Source: Xenopus tropicalis
Taxonomy: Eukaryota > Chordata > Amphibia > Anura > Pipidae
NCBI RefSeq assembly: GCF_000004195.4
Contig: NC_030677.2
Span: forward strand, 113,175,036 to 113,239,035
Reading direction: 5' to 3'
Length of the DNA: 64,000 nucleotides
Shown piece after piece: positions 9,727 to 20,800 of the stretch. The stretch's first letter is position 1. Each line of letters opens with the position of its first letter. A model generated the notes under the pieces. It was not told where the DNA came from and did no database searches. It worked only from the letters and a program-made list of their open reading frames with translations. A program made the position numbers and the translations under genes.

Positions 9727-12224
9727 TTTGCTTGAAATGCCCTATGGAGATGAACTTTGGAACTGAAAAATGGCTAACCCTCTCCTGTGTCCTTTGTGAA
9801 GGTCTAGCAATAAATCTTAAATCTTAAAAAAAGCTAATATTCTAGGCAATTAAACCAAATACATATTCATAGCGGAGTTCAGTATAGTTCATTTCTCAGT
9901 GGAATTGTACTGCAAAGGGAACAGGTGGTTAGGAAAGCATACAACATATGCATTTTTTGTAGCCATACATTGGCTAAAAATAGACTGTTGGCCACTTATT
10001 GGTTCATTTTAGGGGCCTTTCCAACAGCCTTTTTGACCAATATATATGATCAAAAATACATATATCTATTGGCAGGTTAAAAAATCCTGGTTGGCAAGGA
10101 CCAAATCAGCCCAATATGATACCACCATGATCAGGCCAATTTAGTCCATTGAATTGAGATGTTACAAATAATGGATAGTGCATCCTATACCTATAATTGG
10201 AACCCTGATATAATGTATTCTGGTAATTTATTCTGGAGGCTACATGATTACCACTACAAAGAAAAATAAGGATAAGTATTTTTTTCTGAATATGCCACCT
10301 ATAGAATAGCTTGTTTGCAAATGATATGCTAGATATGCTAGATATATAATAGATAGGTATAATAGACAAAAATCACAAACAAACTTAAATCATTCATACA
10401 GAATAAGGATTATTTTATACTACTCATTCCCATATCTTGCCCAGGCCATGTGCCAAACAAGCAGCTCAGCCACCATACAGTTCTTTTTTGTGAGAGAATC
10501 AGTATGTGATTTATCAAGACAGGGGCAAAGTTATTTTACATATTTTCAAGCAGATCAAAGAGGCCAAAATCACAAAGGCGATATTTGCTTAGAAGGCAAA
10601 GGAAGTGCACACACAAATGCAAACATTTTCATTATGTGCCACTGGTTTGCCTATGGTTTGGTCACTTTAATAAATCAAACCTCACAATGGTGGTTTCCTA
10701 ACAGTGCAAATTGTGGGTGCAGGGTCTGCTCATGAGATAAAGTCAGGCCAGGAAACAACGGAAGTACTGATCAGGACTGAGGACCCTGAGGCCGTATTGG
10801 AACTACACAGGAGAGGTGTTCACTAGCATTTCAAAGAAAATATGCTGTAGTCAAAAATCTGATTACTAATTAATACACAGTCATATTCTTATTGCCTTGT
10901 ATTAACATTAAAAAATTCACCAGAATTTCCTTTCGCTATGAGGAGACCAAACAGACTCAATAAAGACAGAAAGAAGAGCTAAGTGAAGGATATAGCGCTG
11001 CACAGGTCATTGCATGAGGCAAGCAAAGGTTCGGAGAGAGAGAGAGGTTGGTAAGGAGGGCGAGCAATTAAGCAAATTCAGGAATCAGACAGAGGTTAGC
11101 AAGAGAAAAACAGTATATATGTGGAAATATTATATGAATCTCTAATGGAAAAAAGAGTCACAATGTGACCAAAATGGCACTTTGCCGTTAACAAACCCTT
11201 TGCATTTCTTGCTACAGTAGGTTTGCAATTGCAGTTTTTTAGTTTGTGCAAGTGCGCAGTGAATTTAGTAAAACTTTTTAATGAAAAAGTCGTACTTACA
11301 ATTAGACAGGGGTACAGAGTAACTACAGAGGAAGCAGATGCTGCAGTTGCAGGGGGGCCCAGGACTGTAGGGGGCCCAGCAAAACCCTTATTAATGTGCA
11401 ATTTTAATGTATCTCGGAAGAATAGGTCAACTTACCAATGTATACATAAACAAGAAAATTAGAACTGCACCAAATTCAGGATTCCATGCAGGATGTGTCC
11501 AAGTCCTAGCACTTTTTTTGAGGATCAAGTGTCACCAAATCTAAATTCTTAATGTCATGTGACTTCAACCCTCTCCAGGATAAGGGCATGTCCCTGTTGC
11601 CATAGCGAAACCTGGAAATGTATGTTTTTTATTGTTAGTAGGCAAAGGATTAAAGCTCTGGACAACTTTTATCAAAAATATTTTGCCCACAATTAAAAGG
11701 AAGGAAGATTCAGTATTTGACCAAATCAAAAAAATGGCAGATTTGTTGCATCCCTAAATAAAATAGCACTGAACTCCACAGGAGTTGTTGGGCTTACAAA
11801 TGTATTGTTGCAAAAAGGTTTCATCCCCCTCTCTCTCTACATTTTTTTCAGATAAGACAAATTTTCGAAGTTCTGAGCCTTTGAATCATTTTATATTGTC
11901 ATGGAACTCTTCCTTTACTTCTGATATATTAATGCTTTACAATTGAGAGTACATCATTTTTTTTTATAATGAACACAATTTATAAATAGCCTGTAAAATG
12001 TCATTATAAATGGTTCTTACTTTTAATACACAACATTGGTTTGTTTCCCAGCTATGCAGTCTCATGAGGGCTCCACTGTAACTAACTAGAAATGAACAAA
12101 ACAGTGACAAACGTAAAAAAAGTAAGTGTAAAAGCAACAACAAACATAGAAAAGCACAATTAGCTTTTTCAGGGGATAGATTTAAATTCAGCAAGTGACT
12201 CAGCCTTTAGAACATTTATGTCAA
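9727..12224. other. Intergenic stretch without recognised gene
   Basis: No coding exon. Two degenerate repeat fragments are visible: 10009-10150 (related to the 'ggccatacac' MITEs) and about 11305-11400 ('gggggcccagc..' type). Confidence 0.5.
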
Positions 12225-12615
12225 ACACAAGGCCCAGGGGCCAAATCCGGCCCACCTGGCTGTTTTATGTGGCCCTTGGTAAGTGTGTCTGACCATCCAG
12301 CCTGATCAATTTCCATTTTCCTCACATAGTAACTAAGACTAAGGGGTATATTTATCATGCTGTGTAAAAAGTGGAGTGGAGCATTACCAGTAATGTTGCC
12401 CAAGGCATCCAATCAGTAATCAGATTTCAACAGTAGCAAAGCATCTATTGGCTGCTATGAGCAACATCACCGGTAATGTCTTACTCCACTTTTTACACAT
12501 TGTGATAAATATACCCCTTAGTATCTTACTAAGTATATTAATAAAAAAATTTGGCCACAACTTAGCCTGTGTTTTAGATTTCGGCCCCCTTATGTGATTG
12601 AGATTGACACCCCTG
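12225..12615 (+). repeat. hAT-like interspersed repeat, interrupted
   Basis: Starts 'gtcaaacacaaggcccaggg..ccaaatccggcccacc' and ends 'gagattgacacccctgc', the terminal pattern of an old, widespread hAT-derived repeat of vertebrates. It is split by the palindromic MITE at 12339-12522. Confidence 0.6.
12339..12522. mobile_element. Palindromic MITE, 184 bp
   Basis: Termini 'ctaaggggtatatttatc' and 'gataaatataccccttag' are perfect inverted repeats, and pairing continues inward to about 40 bp. Inserted inside the repeat at 12225-12615. Confidence 0.8.
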
Positions 12616-13575
12616 CTTTATAACATATACAGTATAGTACCTGAGGGATGAAATCTGCAGCAAAAGTTCAGAGTTTGTGAGGATCTTAGGTAAAGTTACA
12701 GCCTGCAGATTCTTCTTATCAGTCTTCATTTCTGCACTGCCTTCAGTTTGTAATATCTCCCAATCCCTGCCTACATCTGTGCCCTGATTGGCCAATTTTT
12801 TTGTCTGTCAAGAGAGATGTGCTCTGATTGGAGAAGCAACAAGAAGAAAGATCCAATCCGAGCACAGCTGATTACAGCAGGTTCCAGAGCAGTGCAAAAT
12901 TAGTGAGTTTTTTTTTAAGGTGCCAAGCAGGTTTGGGGAGGCTTAGCCTCCCGTGGCCTTTTTGAAAATCCGCCTATGCGTCCGTGGCAGCAGCAACAAC
13001 CTCCCTGCTCACCATACCTGCTAGCTAGAGCAAGGCAAAGCAGATGGAAGCAGAGTCACAATGAAGCAGTTTTTTTTTTTTTTTTTATTGCAACCAAGTC
13101 AAATCAACCAAGTGTAATGAATAAGTTGACTACCACATTGGTTGAAGTGTTAATAGAAGATTTACTGAGTCATGCCAAACACAAAAAGTGTAAAAAAACA
13201 GCAAATTATTAAATATTATCAAGCTGTGTATAAAATTTGGAAGTAAAAAAGCAGCAGCTGCTTGAAAGTGTTGTGAAGAAACAGCATCCTGTGGCGAAAG
13301 ACATTTTAGAGCGGGCATACACTTGCTGCTGTGATTACGGTGATTGGGCAGCAAAGAAAAATACACAGCATTATAAATTCACCATTTACAAAATGTTGTG
13401 CTCTGCTTCTTTGGTGTCTGGTATTGCTGAATAAATCTTAAACTTCAAGATTCAGCAATGTATCAGCCATAGTTCCAAAAAATATCTAGGACAGCAATTA
13501 TATTTTAACTCTACAACTTAGCATAACTGACGTTCTTTACTTTTAGGTATATCTAGGACAGAAAATAGTCATTTT
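12616..13575. other. Intergenic stretch with minor repeat debris
   Basis: An 18-T run at about 13069-13086 and a fragment 'ggcttagcctcccgtggcc' near 12940. Short open frames only; nothing supported as a gene. Confidence 0.4.
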
Positions 13576-13675
13576 AATCAAATCTCAAACTGGCCCCCTT
13601 CAGGTTTCCCCCCACCTCCTCCAGATCCCACAGGGGGTCCTGACCAGCACTTCAGTTTGGGAACCACTGCTCTAT
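13576..13675. repeat. End of an interspersed repeat ('gggaaccactgctct')
   Basis: 'cccacagggggtcctgacc..cagtttgggaaccactgctct' is the typical terminus of a dispersed DNA-transposon repeat. Only this end is recognisable. Confidence 0.4.
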
Positions 13676-13950
13676 TTTGCCCCTTTCCTTTTGTGATATT
13701 TAACCCTTTGCTAATTAAAAAAATAATGTAAGCAGAATGAAAATAAACAAAAGCCAATAGGTATAATCATATGCAGTATTAGTACTTCATTAGTGATACT
13801 TCATAACATGACTTTTAATATGAGTAAAGCATACACTTCTTAAAAGTACCATGCAGCCGAATTAGCTGAGCTACCACTGATTATTGCACCACTTCCCTGT
13901 TGTATATTAAGACAATTTTATTAGCCCTCCCTACAAAGCAAGACACTGTA

Positions 13951-14405
13951 GGGTTGATTCACTAAGGTGCATTAAAACGAGCGCTATTTATAGCATGTGT
14001 CTTATTTTTCGCGTCTTAAGGCATGATTCACTAAAAGGATACTTGCGTTAATTTAGACGCGGCACGTGCAAACTGTCGCTGCGTGCGAAAAAACGCACAC
14101 CATATTAGCCATACACGCCATTACTTTCGGAAAACTACTGTTCTGAAAATTACCATTTCCCTGCAAACTGGATGCGATATTTAGCGCATATAAGTGTTTG
14201 TGAATCATGCCTTACTATTCTTTCCATTCACTAATTAACGCAATGCGTTAAAATTAACGCATTCGGTTGCGCACTATTTAACGCACACGATATGCGACTT
14301 AATGCATGCGATAATACTTTAGCGAATCGTGCAGTTTTTTTTTGCGTCTATTTTAAAGCAAAAAAGCATGCAATAATGCTTATCGACCTTTAGTGAATCA
14401 ACCCT
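13951..14405. mobile_element. Fold-back MITE, about 455 bp, with inner palindrome
   Basis: Outer termini 'agggttgattcactaa' and 'ttagtgaatcaaccct' are inverted repeats. Within lies a second inverted pair, 'aaggcatgattcact' (14020) and 'agtgaatcatgcctt' (near 14200). The interior is rich in CG and 'acgcatt' motifs, unlike the flanks. Confidence 0.75.
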
Positions 14406-14429
14406 TGTGTGTGTATAAAACACTGTGTC

Positions 14430-14650
14430 CCACGTTACCCAGAGACAACACAAAGCAGATCTGGTGACAACTGATAAACTCAAAACCAGAATTAGGACGA
14501 AAACACACGTGACTAATCTGCGAAGCAAAACAATGTGCACGATTAGTCACAGCGACTTATGCAGTGCCCTATGGCAGGAAAGTCGCTGCAATTAGTTGTC
14601 GCGATCGACTTTTAAAAAAGTCACGGCAACTAATGTGTATTCACCCTTAA
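14430..14650. repeat. Degenerate MITE-like sequence
   Basis: CG-containing inverted motifs (gattagtcacagcgactt.., 'aagtcgctgcaattagttg') and a 'gtgtattcaccctt' end suggest another decayed fold-back element. Boundaries uncertain. Confidence 0.35.
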
Positions 14651-14704
14651 AACTAAGGAAAGGCTGTGCAACAAGTCTGTTTACAGAGTTAACAACCAGA
14701 GTAA

Positions 14705-15002
14705 CGATGGCCATACAGGAACTTCTCCCGATATGCCCACCTAAGGTGGGCAATAGCAGGCTTATTTGATCATTCTGCCCTAGGGCCAAGCGATCGAATT
14801 AAAACAGGGGGCATAGGTGCCATCATACTGAGGACAGCATCAACGGAAAAATCAAACCAACCCAAGTGAGACCCGACCAATGTTAGGCCACATATCGATT
14901 GGGTAAGCCCGCCAGTGGTCCTCATACACATGCAGATAAGCTGATGAATGGCTGTAGGATCCAAATTGACTGCTGAAATCTGCCCGTGTATGGCCACCTT
15001 GA
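14705..15002. mobile_element. 'ggccatacac' MITE copy
   Basis: Termini 'atggccatacaggaac' and 'cgtgtatggccaccttga' are imperfect inverted repeats. Same family as 15800-16072, 40222-40330 and 51510-51857, the last being the best preserved. Confidence 0.6.
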
Positions 15003-15799
15003 ATAGGCCTTACAACTCCAGAAAGCCTAAACTCTGCTAGTAAGAAAAAGTAGATAAGGAATAATTCCTTGCTATTACAGCCCACAACAGGATGGTCATG
15101 GCCAGGTGACTACAGAAGACTGTTTTATCCATTTTACCGATCCTGAGAAGGGTTAATTTTGTAGGTCTTGCCAGAGTTGAGGTTTGGGGAAGGTGGAGGA
15201 GATAAGTAAGTTTGTGGAGTGTTTTCCTAGCTTTAATAATTATTAGCTACTTTAATAATAATAATAATCCAGCTGAATTCAAATCCTGCTGAAAACACCA
15301 GAATCTTGGATCTGCGCATCCCTATTTAATGATAAGTTATACTTTAATATAATATTAATATGATTTAATATACATTTTAATAATTTAATACCTTAATAAT
15401 TAGCCCTTTTTCCTAAGTCTGATTTATAAGACCCCTGAATTTGACAGGAGCCTACTCTGCCCTTCCTTTCCCTCAAACCCACCATGGCACAATTTCTAAA
15501 AGCTAAGCATTAAAGGGGCTTTTTACCTGCCTTGATCAGCATGAGTATAATTAATATGGCTTGTGCTGAGCATAGTTTGTACTACTGCTTTATTAGTATG
15601 ATCAATATTTCTTGAGCTACAGACGGTTAACAGAGAAATTACACCATGTTTGATTATTGCGAATTAGATAATTACAACTGTGCCTGTGTATGGGAGATGA
15701 AGCAATGTCCTGATCCTGGCATCCTTGGGAACCTTATGAAACTTTTTCAAGCCCATTTTATTTTGAACTGTTTATTTGTGCCAAGTGAAAATAAACTGC
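15003..15799. other. Intergenic stretch, nothing recognised
   Basis: AT-rich, with TAATAA runs at 15235-15390. No gene or clear repeat. Confidence 0.4.
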
Positions 15800-16072
15800 C
15801 TAAAAGGGGCCAGATATCGATCGGCAGGTTAGAAAATTCAGTTGGATCGGGGACCGCATCGGCTCGTTGATGTGGTCCCCGAACCGACTGCCCTATTGCC
15901 GCCATTATAATTCAATCTTTTGGCCCCAGGGCCAAACAATCTAATTATTTTTTTTTTATCTACACGCTCCCCGATAGTGCCCACCCGTAGGTGTGGATAT
16001 CAGGGGAAGATCAGCTCGCTTGTCAATGACGCCAAGCGAGCGAATCTCAACGTGTATGGGGACCTTTACCCC
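15800..16072. mobile_element. Degenerate 'ggccatacac' family MITE with hairpins
   Basis: Contains 'gatcggggaccgcatcggct'/'gatgtggtccccgaaccga' and other paired segments, and ends 'cgtgtatggggaccttt'. Related to 51510-51857. Confidence 0.5.
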
Positions 16073-17337
16073 TGACAATATATTCTTAAAATGTATTATA
16101 AAAAGTGGCTTGGGTGATTTCTTTAAAATCTGCAATTAGTATAGATATTGGTATGTAAAGTTTGTATGTTAGTGCATGGATGGGTGAGTATAAGTATGTG
16201 TTTGTGGGAATAACCCAAATGATAGCCTTGCAAAAAACCTCTCAAAGTAAAATGCTGCTCCATCCAGGGTAACTTTAAGCAGAAATCCAATGGTTGCAGG
16301 AAAGATCGTAATTGTAAGTATAGGCCACCTTTAACTTCACAGCTGCATATCCTGATAATCAAAGGGTGTCAGATTTTCATAACAGGTTTTGTATAAATCA
16401 AGTTGGTGTATCTCTTTATCTTCTTTAGATTTTGTCCTTTCTTCTTACCTCTAAATCTCTAAATGAGTTTGCTTGTATTAGTACCAGGAACTGCTCTTTT
16501 AAAGTGGGTGCTCTTTGATGCTACAAGCCAATTACACCTACCGATGCTGACACCCTATGTAGTCTTGTTCTATGCTGTACATTGTCATCTATTGTATATG
16601 TGTACCTATCTGCATTCTCCACCTTTATGTTTTAGAAATAGTAATGTAAAATAAAATGATTAAGATGAATTTCAGCTACACATTAAAAGTACCTATATAG
16701 CTCACACAGTGCTCTAATCAGAGGATAAGCTCAACTTGCCGTTTTTATTGAGAGAGATACTGTAAAACTATATCACTGTAACATTTCCACTGTATTAAGC
16801 AGTTTAGAGACAGTTCAAAATGTGATATTATTGTGTTTTTCTGATGAACGGCATGCAAAACACTAATGAAAAAATGACACAAAGATTAAGAGGGTTTAGA
16901 GAAAAATTTAGTCACTCTTTTGAAGTCTAAAGTACAATTTTGTTATAACAGTACTTTTTATATTTCCCAAGTGCATTATGGGATTAACATGAAAACATTC
17001 TTCTTCAAGAGAAGAAAAAATATAATGACTTTTCAAACAAAGACATATTCCATTTCAATATCAACCAGTACACAATACTAGTGGCCCAAAAACAGGTAAA
17101 GCTTTTAGTTAGATGTATTATGGCAAAAGAACAAACACCATATTGTCCTTTTGATGTGACTGAGCCACAAAAAGCCCACTGATGTCTATTGGTGCTTGTA
17201 GTGTAGTAAGTTATATAGAGCTTCTTTTCACCAAAGTAACTGCTCTGCTAATACAATATGGAATAATACATTCAATTCTATCAGATATGGTGGTTTTATG
17301 AGCAAAGTTAGGCTGCCTATTAAATCAGTGGGCTTGC
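16073..17337. other. Stretch just downstream of Tiki, no gene seen
   Basis: No coding exon or clear repeat. Part could belong to a longer Tiki 3' UTR if the AATAAA at 17338-17343 is not used. Confidence 0.4.
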
Positions 17338-17675
17338 TTTATTTTAACCTTCTTGCGCTTGTTTAAGTTCTCTTTTTTTCCCTAGGAACAAACTGCTTAC
17401 TAGGGCAGGCAAATATCAATAAGGCTTTGCTCTCCAAAATAGTTATTGAACTTCTAAAAAGCAATGTTGATTGAAGGCTGCCAGACAATGACTCAGAAGT
17501 GCATAGGAACCTTGTGCAGAGACATAAATATAGTCTAAACAAACAAGCCAACCTTTTTACCCGTGACTCAACATATGTCTGAAATACTGACGCATCAAAA
17601 TCCATGTTAAACATCAGATTACAATTAACAAAGCTGAGTTTCATTTTATAAGTTGTCGATTTCCTCAAGGAAACT
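17338..17675 (-). other. Probable 3' UTR of Tiki with AATAAA at 17338-17343
   Basis: Downstream of the stop codon the first AATAAA on the minus strand is at 17338-17343, which would give a 3' UTR of roughly 350 nt. No cDNA evidence is available here, so the real cleavage site may be further downstream. Confidence 0.4.
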
Positions 17676-17859
17676 TCACTGCAATACTGCCACCTGCTGA
17701 AAACACCAAGCCAGCAGCAAAAAGGCAGAAGGGATCGATAGGCTGAAAGAAACGCTTTGTGCTGCCTTAATGTATTTGTCTTTTCCGTGTTCTCTTGGAT
17801 GTGGTTCCACAGTAATGTATCCATTAATAATTCGGATTTGCGGCGTGGTGTCTGTTGAG
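17676..17859 (-). CDS. trabd2a: Tiki exon 7: C-terminal hydrophobic tail and stop
   Basis: The acceptor TTCTTTTTTCAG completes S449 and opens residues 450-509, then TGA at 17676-17678. It contains [19 protein letters not shown], then a hydrophobic segment [15 protein letters not shown] (about 489-503) with only seven residues left before the stop and no basic cytoplasmic tail. This is consistent with a GPI-anchor signal, or with a very short type I membrane anchor. A longer open frame on the same strand (17363-17824) is out of phase with exon 6 and was not used. Confidence 0.87.
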
Positions 17860-20800
17860 CTGAAAAAAGAAGAGCATCAAGGTTTGTTCTTATATTTTAG
17901 TGTATGTCCAAATAATAATAGCAGCTCTGGTACATTAGTGAAGCAAGTTTAGGCAGTGAAAACTGTCTAATGGGTTTAGAGTCTTTAGAAGTCAGAATTT
18001 CCCAGCCCATATTACTTGTTCAGGCATTATTATAGTAATCTCAACATTGTTTCCAATGCCTCAACTGCAACATCCAGGGCTCAGTTAGGGTGTCAGTCAG
18101 GAGAAAACAGACTGCTACTGCTTGGGGGCTCAGGATGTATAGGTGGCCTAGTTGGATGCTGAAAGTGTCTGCTGAGAGTTTTAGTATATATTTATGAAAA
18201 AGGTCTTCTACCCAAAATGAATGGGGCCCAGAAACTTCTAGGTGTGCCACTTGTTTTAGTTGTCTTCAAATGTTAAGGTCATCAGTATAACACAACTACA
18301 ATGTTTTGGCACTTGCCTCTATGCCTTATGTATTCCCTGGATGCTAGAGCACTAGGGAGAGCTCATTCAGTAAGCACTCGTGTCCAGTCAGGGATGTAAC
18401 TAGAGGCCTCTGAGGAATGCCCTGGATAAAAATTTGCGTCAATTTTTGCTAACAGCAACATTTGGCAGTGGCCAGTCCTTTGATTTCCTTGGGATTTAAT
18501 TACAGTAATAAAACCCTTACTTAGCCATTCAACATATAAATGTATTTTTTGGTATTTGACTTCCTGTCTTCAGAGGTGCTTTAAGGTAACTAGCCTAAAC
18601 TGTAATCTAGGCTTTAGTAAATCTTACCTGTCCACATATTTTACTTAATTAAAAATAAAGCAAAACAAACTATCACATTGGACATCTGCAGACCTTCAAT
18701 TTTACTATTATTTCAAATAATGTTTTGGGCAATAAAATATATATTAAAGTTCTGTGGCACTCTGGGGCTTCCATCAATGTCACTTTGTTGTGTTTTACTA
18801 TTTAACAGGTAAGGAAAAGATCACATAAAACCCCTGCAACTAAACCAATGAATGTGCTCTGTCTCACAAGCGGCCAATTATCTCAGCAGGGTGCTGGTAA
18901 TAACGATTCCAAATATTGATGCTTTAGGGCCAGAGGAGGGAAAGTAGCATGAGCAGCATTATAGGTGCCTAAAAAAGATAGGAAGTATTGTGCTTTTGTA
19001 AACCACTCTGATATAACAATTTACTTTCTACCACTTACGTCTTGGTCACAAGGCATTTTATTGTACGTGACAGAGAAGGTTGCAAGGGATAGACAGGAAA
19101 ACTGTTTGTTAGTTTTCATGCATTTACACTATGCACGTATCATGCTTCATTTCCATGTCTGTACATGCTCTAATGTTCTTCTAAATATTACAGAATTCTC
19201 TATGTATTCTGTAAGAATATGTATCATTTTTTTGTAGATGTCATACAAAATACCCCTTAAAGCACCCTAAACTAGAGGAAAGATTTAATGCCACTTGGGG
19301 CAGTTATGAGATCACTATAAGTAGTGACAGTCATTTAAGTGGGCCTGAGTTTTTAGTCTAGGGTACAATGCTTTATTTTTTGGATATGGGACATCCATAT
19401 ATTTTACAATAGGGGTTACTTTATTCCATATATAATTTCAGACATATTAAATTACCTTTCTTGAATGCGAACCCAGAGATCACTGAAATGGCGATGTTTT
19501 TCTTTCCTTTGCTTCCTCTTTTTGTACTTTCTTTCGTCTTTATCAAGCTGGTCGATATCATCATCTAACAGTATGTCAGGGAGGGATTCTTGGTCTTTGT
19601 GAGAATTTATTGACTGTTTTATTCTGGAAGTAACTGTGCAGGGAGGTGCGGATAACCCAACTGGTAAAGATGAAGATGAAAACTTGGATGGCAGCAGATT
19701 TTTCTTACCTTTACCACTAAAAAAAAAGAAAGAGAAATAATTTTATCTTTTTTTTTTAAGGTTTTTATTTTCCTTTTAATAATAAACAATACAACACATA
19801 CAAAACGTTAAATGGAGTGCAGCTAATAACATTTTGCAGTCTAGTTACAGGGTACAATACCAATCTTTTGTTGTAGCATTTTGTTGTTTCAATCATTATA
19901 TAGCAGTATTCAGTTTGCATAGCTTTCGGTTGGCTTCGGTTGCCTCTCATCTATGGCATTTGCCATTTGGGCTTGTTCGTCTTGCTTTTTTAGGGCTCAT
20001 TCATTAGGGGCGCTTCCGGTAGATTTATTGTAGGGTTAGCGTCTAACCAAGGGGTCCATATTCTGTCAAATTTTAGTGAGGTGCCTCTTGCGACATATGT
20101 TAATTTTATAAGTGGTACAGTTTTGTTGACCATTGCTACCGATTCTGTTATTGTGGGTGCCATCCATTTTATGATGAGTAATTTTTTTGCATAGAATAAT
20201 GCTGCCCTCATTAGGTTTCTAGAGTGGTTTCGTGGAACCAGTTCGTCTACTAGGCTTAGAAGGCATACTTCTGGGGTCTTAACTCTGGGTAGGGCCAGTT
20301 GTTCATCTAGGTATTATATGACTCCAGACCAATAGTTAGCTATGTGTGTACAATCCCACACCATATGGATGTTGCGAAAGTATTTTATCCCATTTCATTT
20401 TGGCTTTATCTAATGGGGAGGGTGTTACTCTCAGTATAGTCTTATATAATTGGGAGAGCAGTTTCTTCCGATCAAGGTCCCATAGTCTGATTTCCCATGG
20501 AGTTGAGCCAGAAATAATTTTGTCTTTAATACATAAGTTAAAAACAAATATAAACTAGAAAGGGAAGTTTAAAAACAAACTTCATGGTTGAAAAACAGGA
20601 AGTCACTGAATGAAATCTGATTGGCTGTTGCTGGCTCCACCCAGTTTTTCTAACCTGGAACTGCAGTTACCCAGTGACTAACTCTACAAAGTTTAGGGAC
20701 CCTAGGATCAATAGTTAAAGAACGGTAGCAGTTTAAATTTAAACCACTAAAAGTCAATAGGTAATTTGTGATTGGTGGTTGGTGGGTGTGCCATTATTTC

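Noticed and set aside
17363..17824. 153-codon minus-strand open frame over Tiki exon 7
   Set aside because: Out of phase with exon 6 across the only good acceptor. The in-phase reading gives a hydrophobic tail and a stop that fit Tiki.
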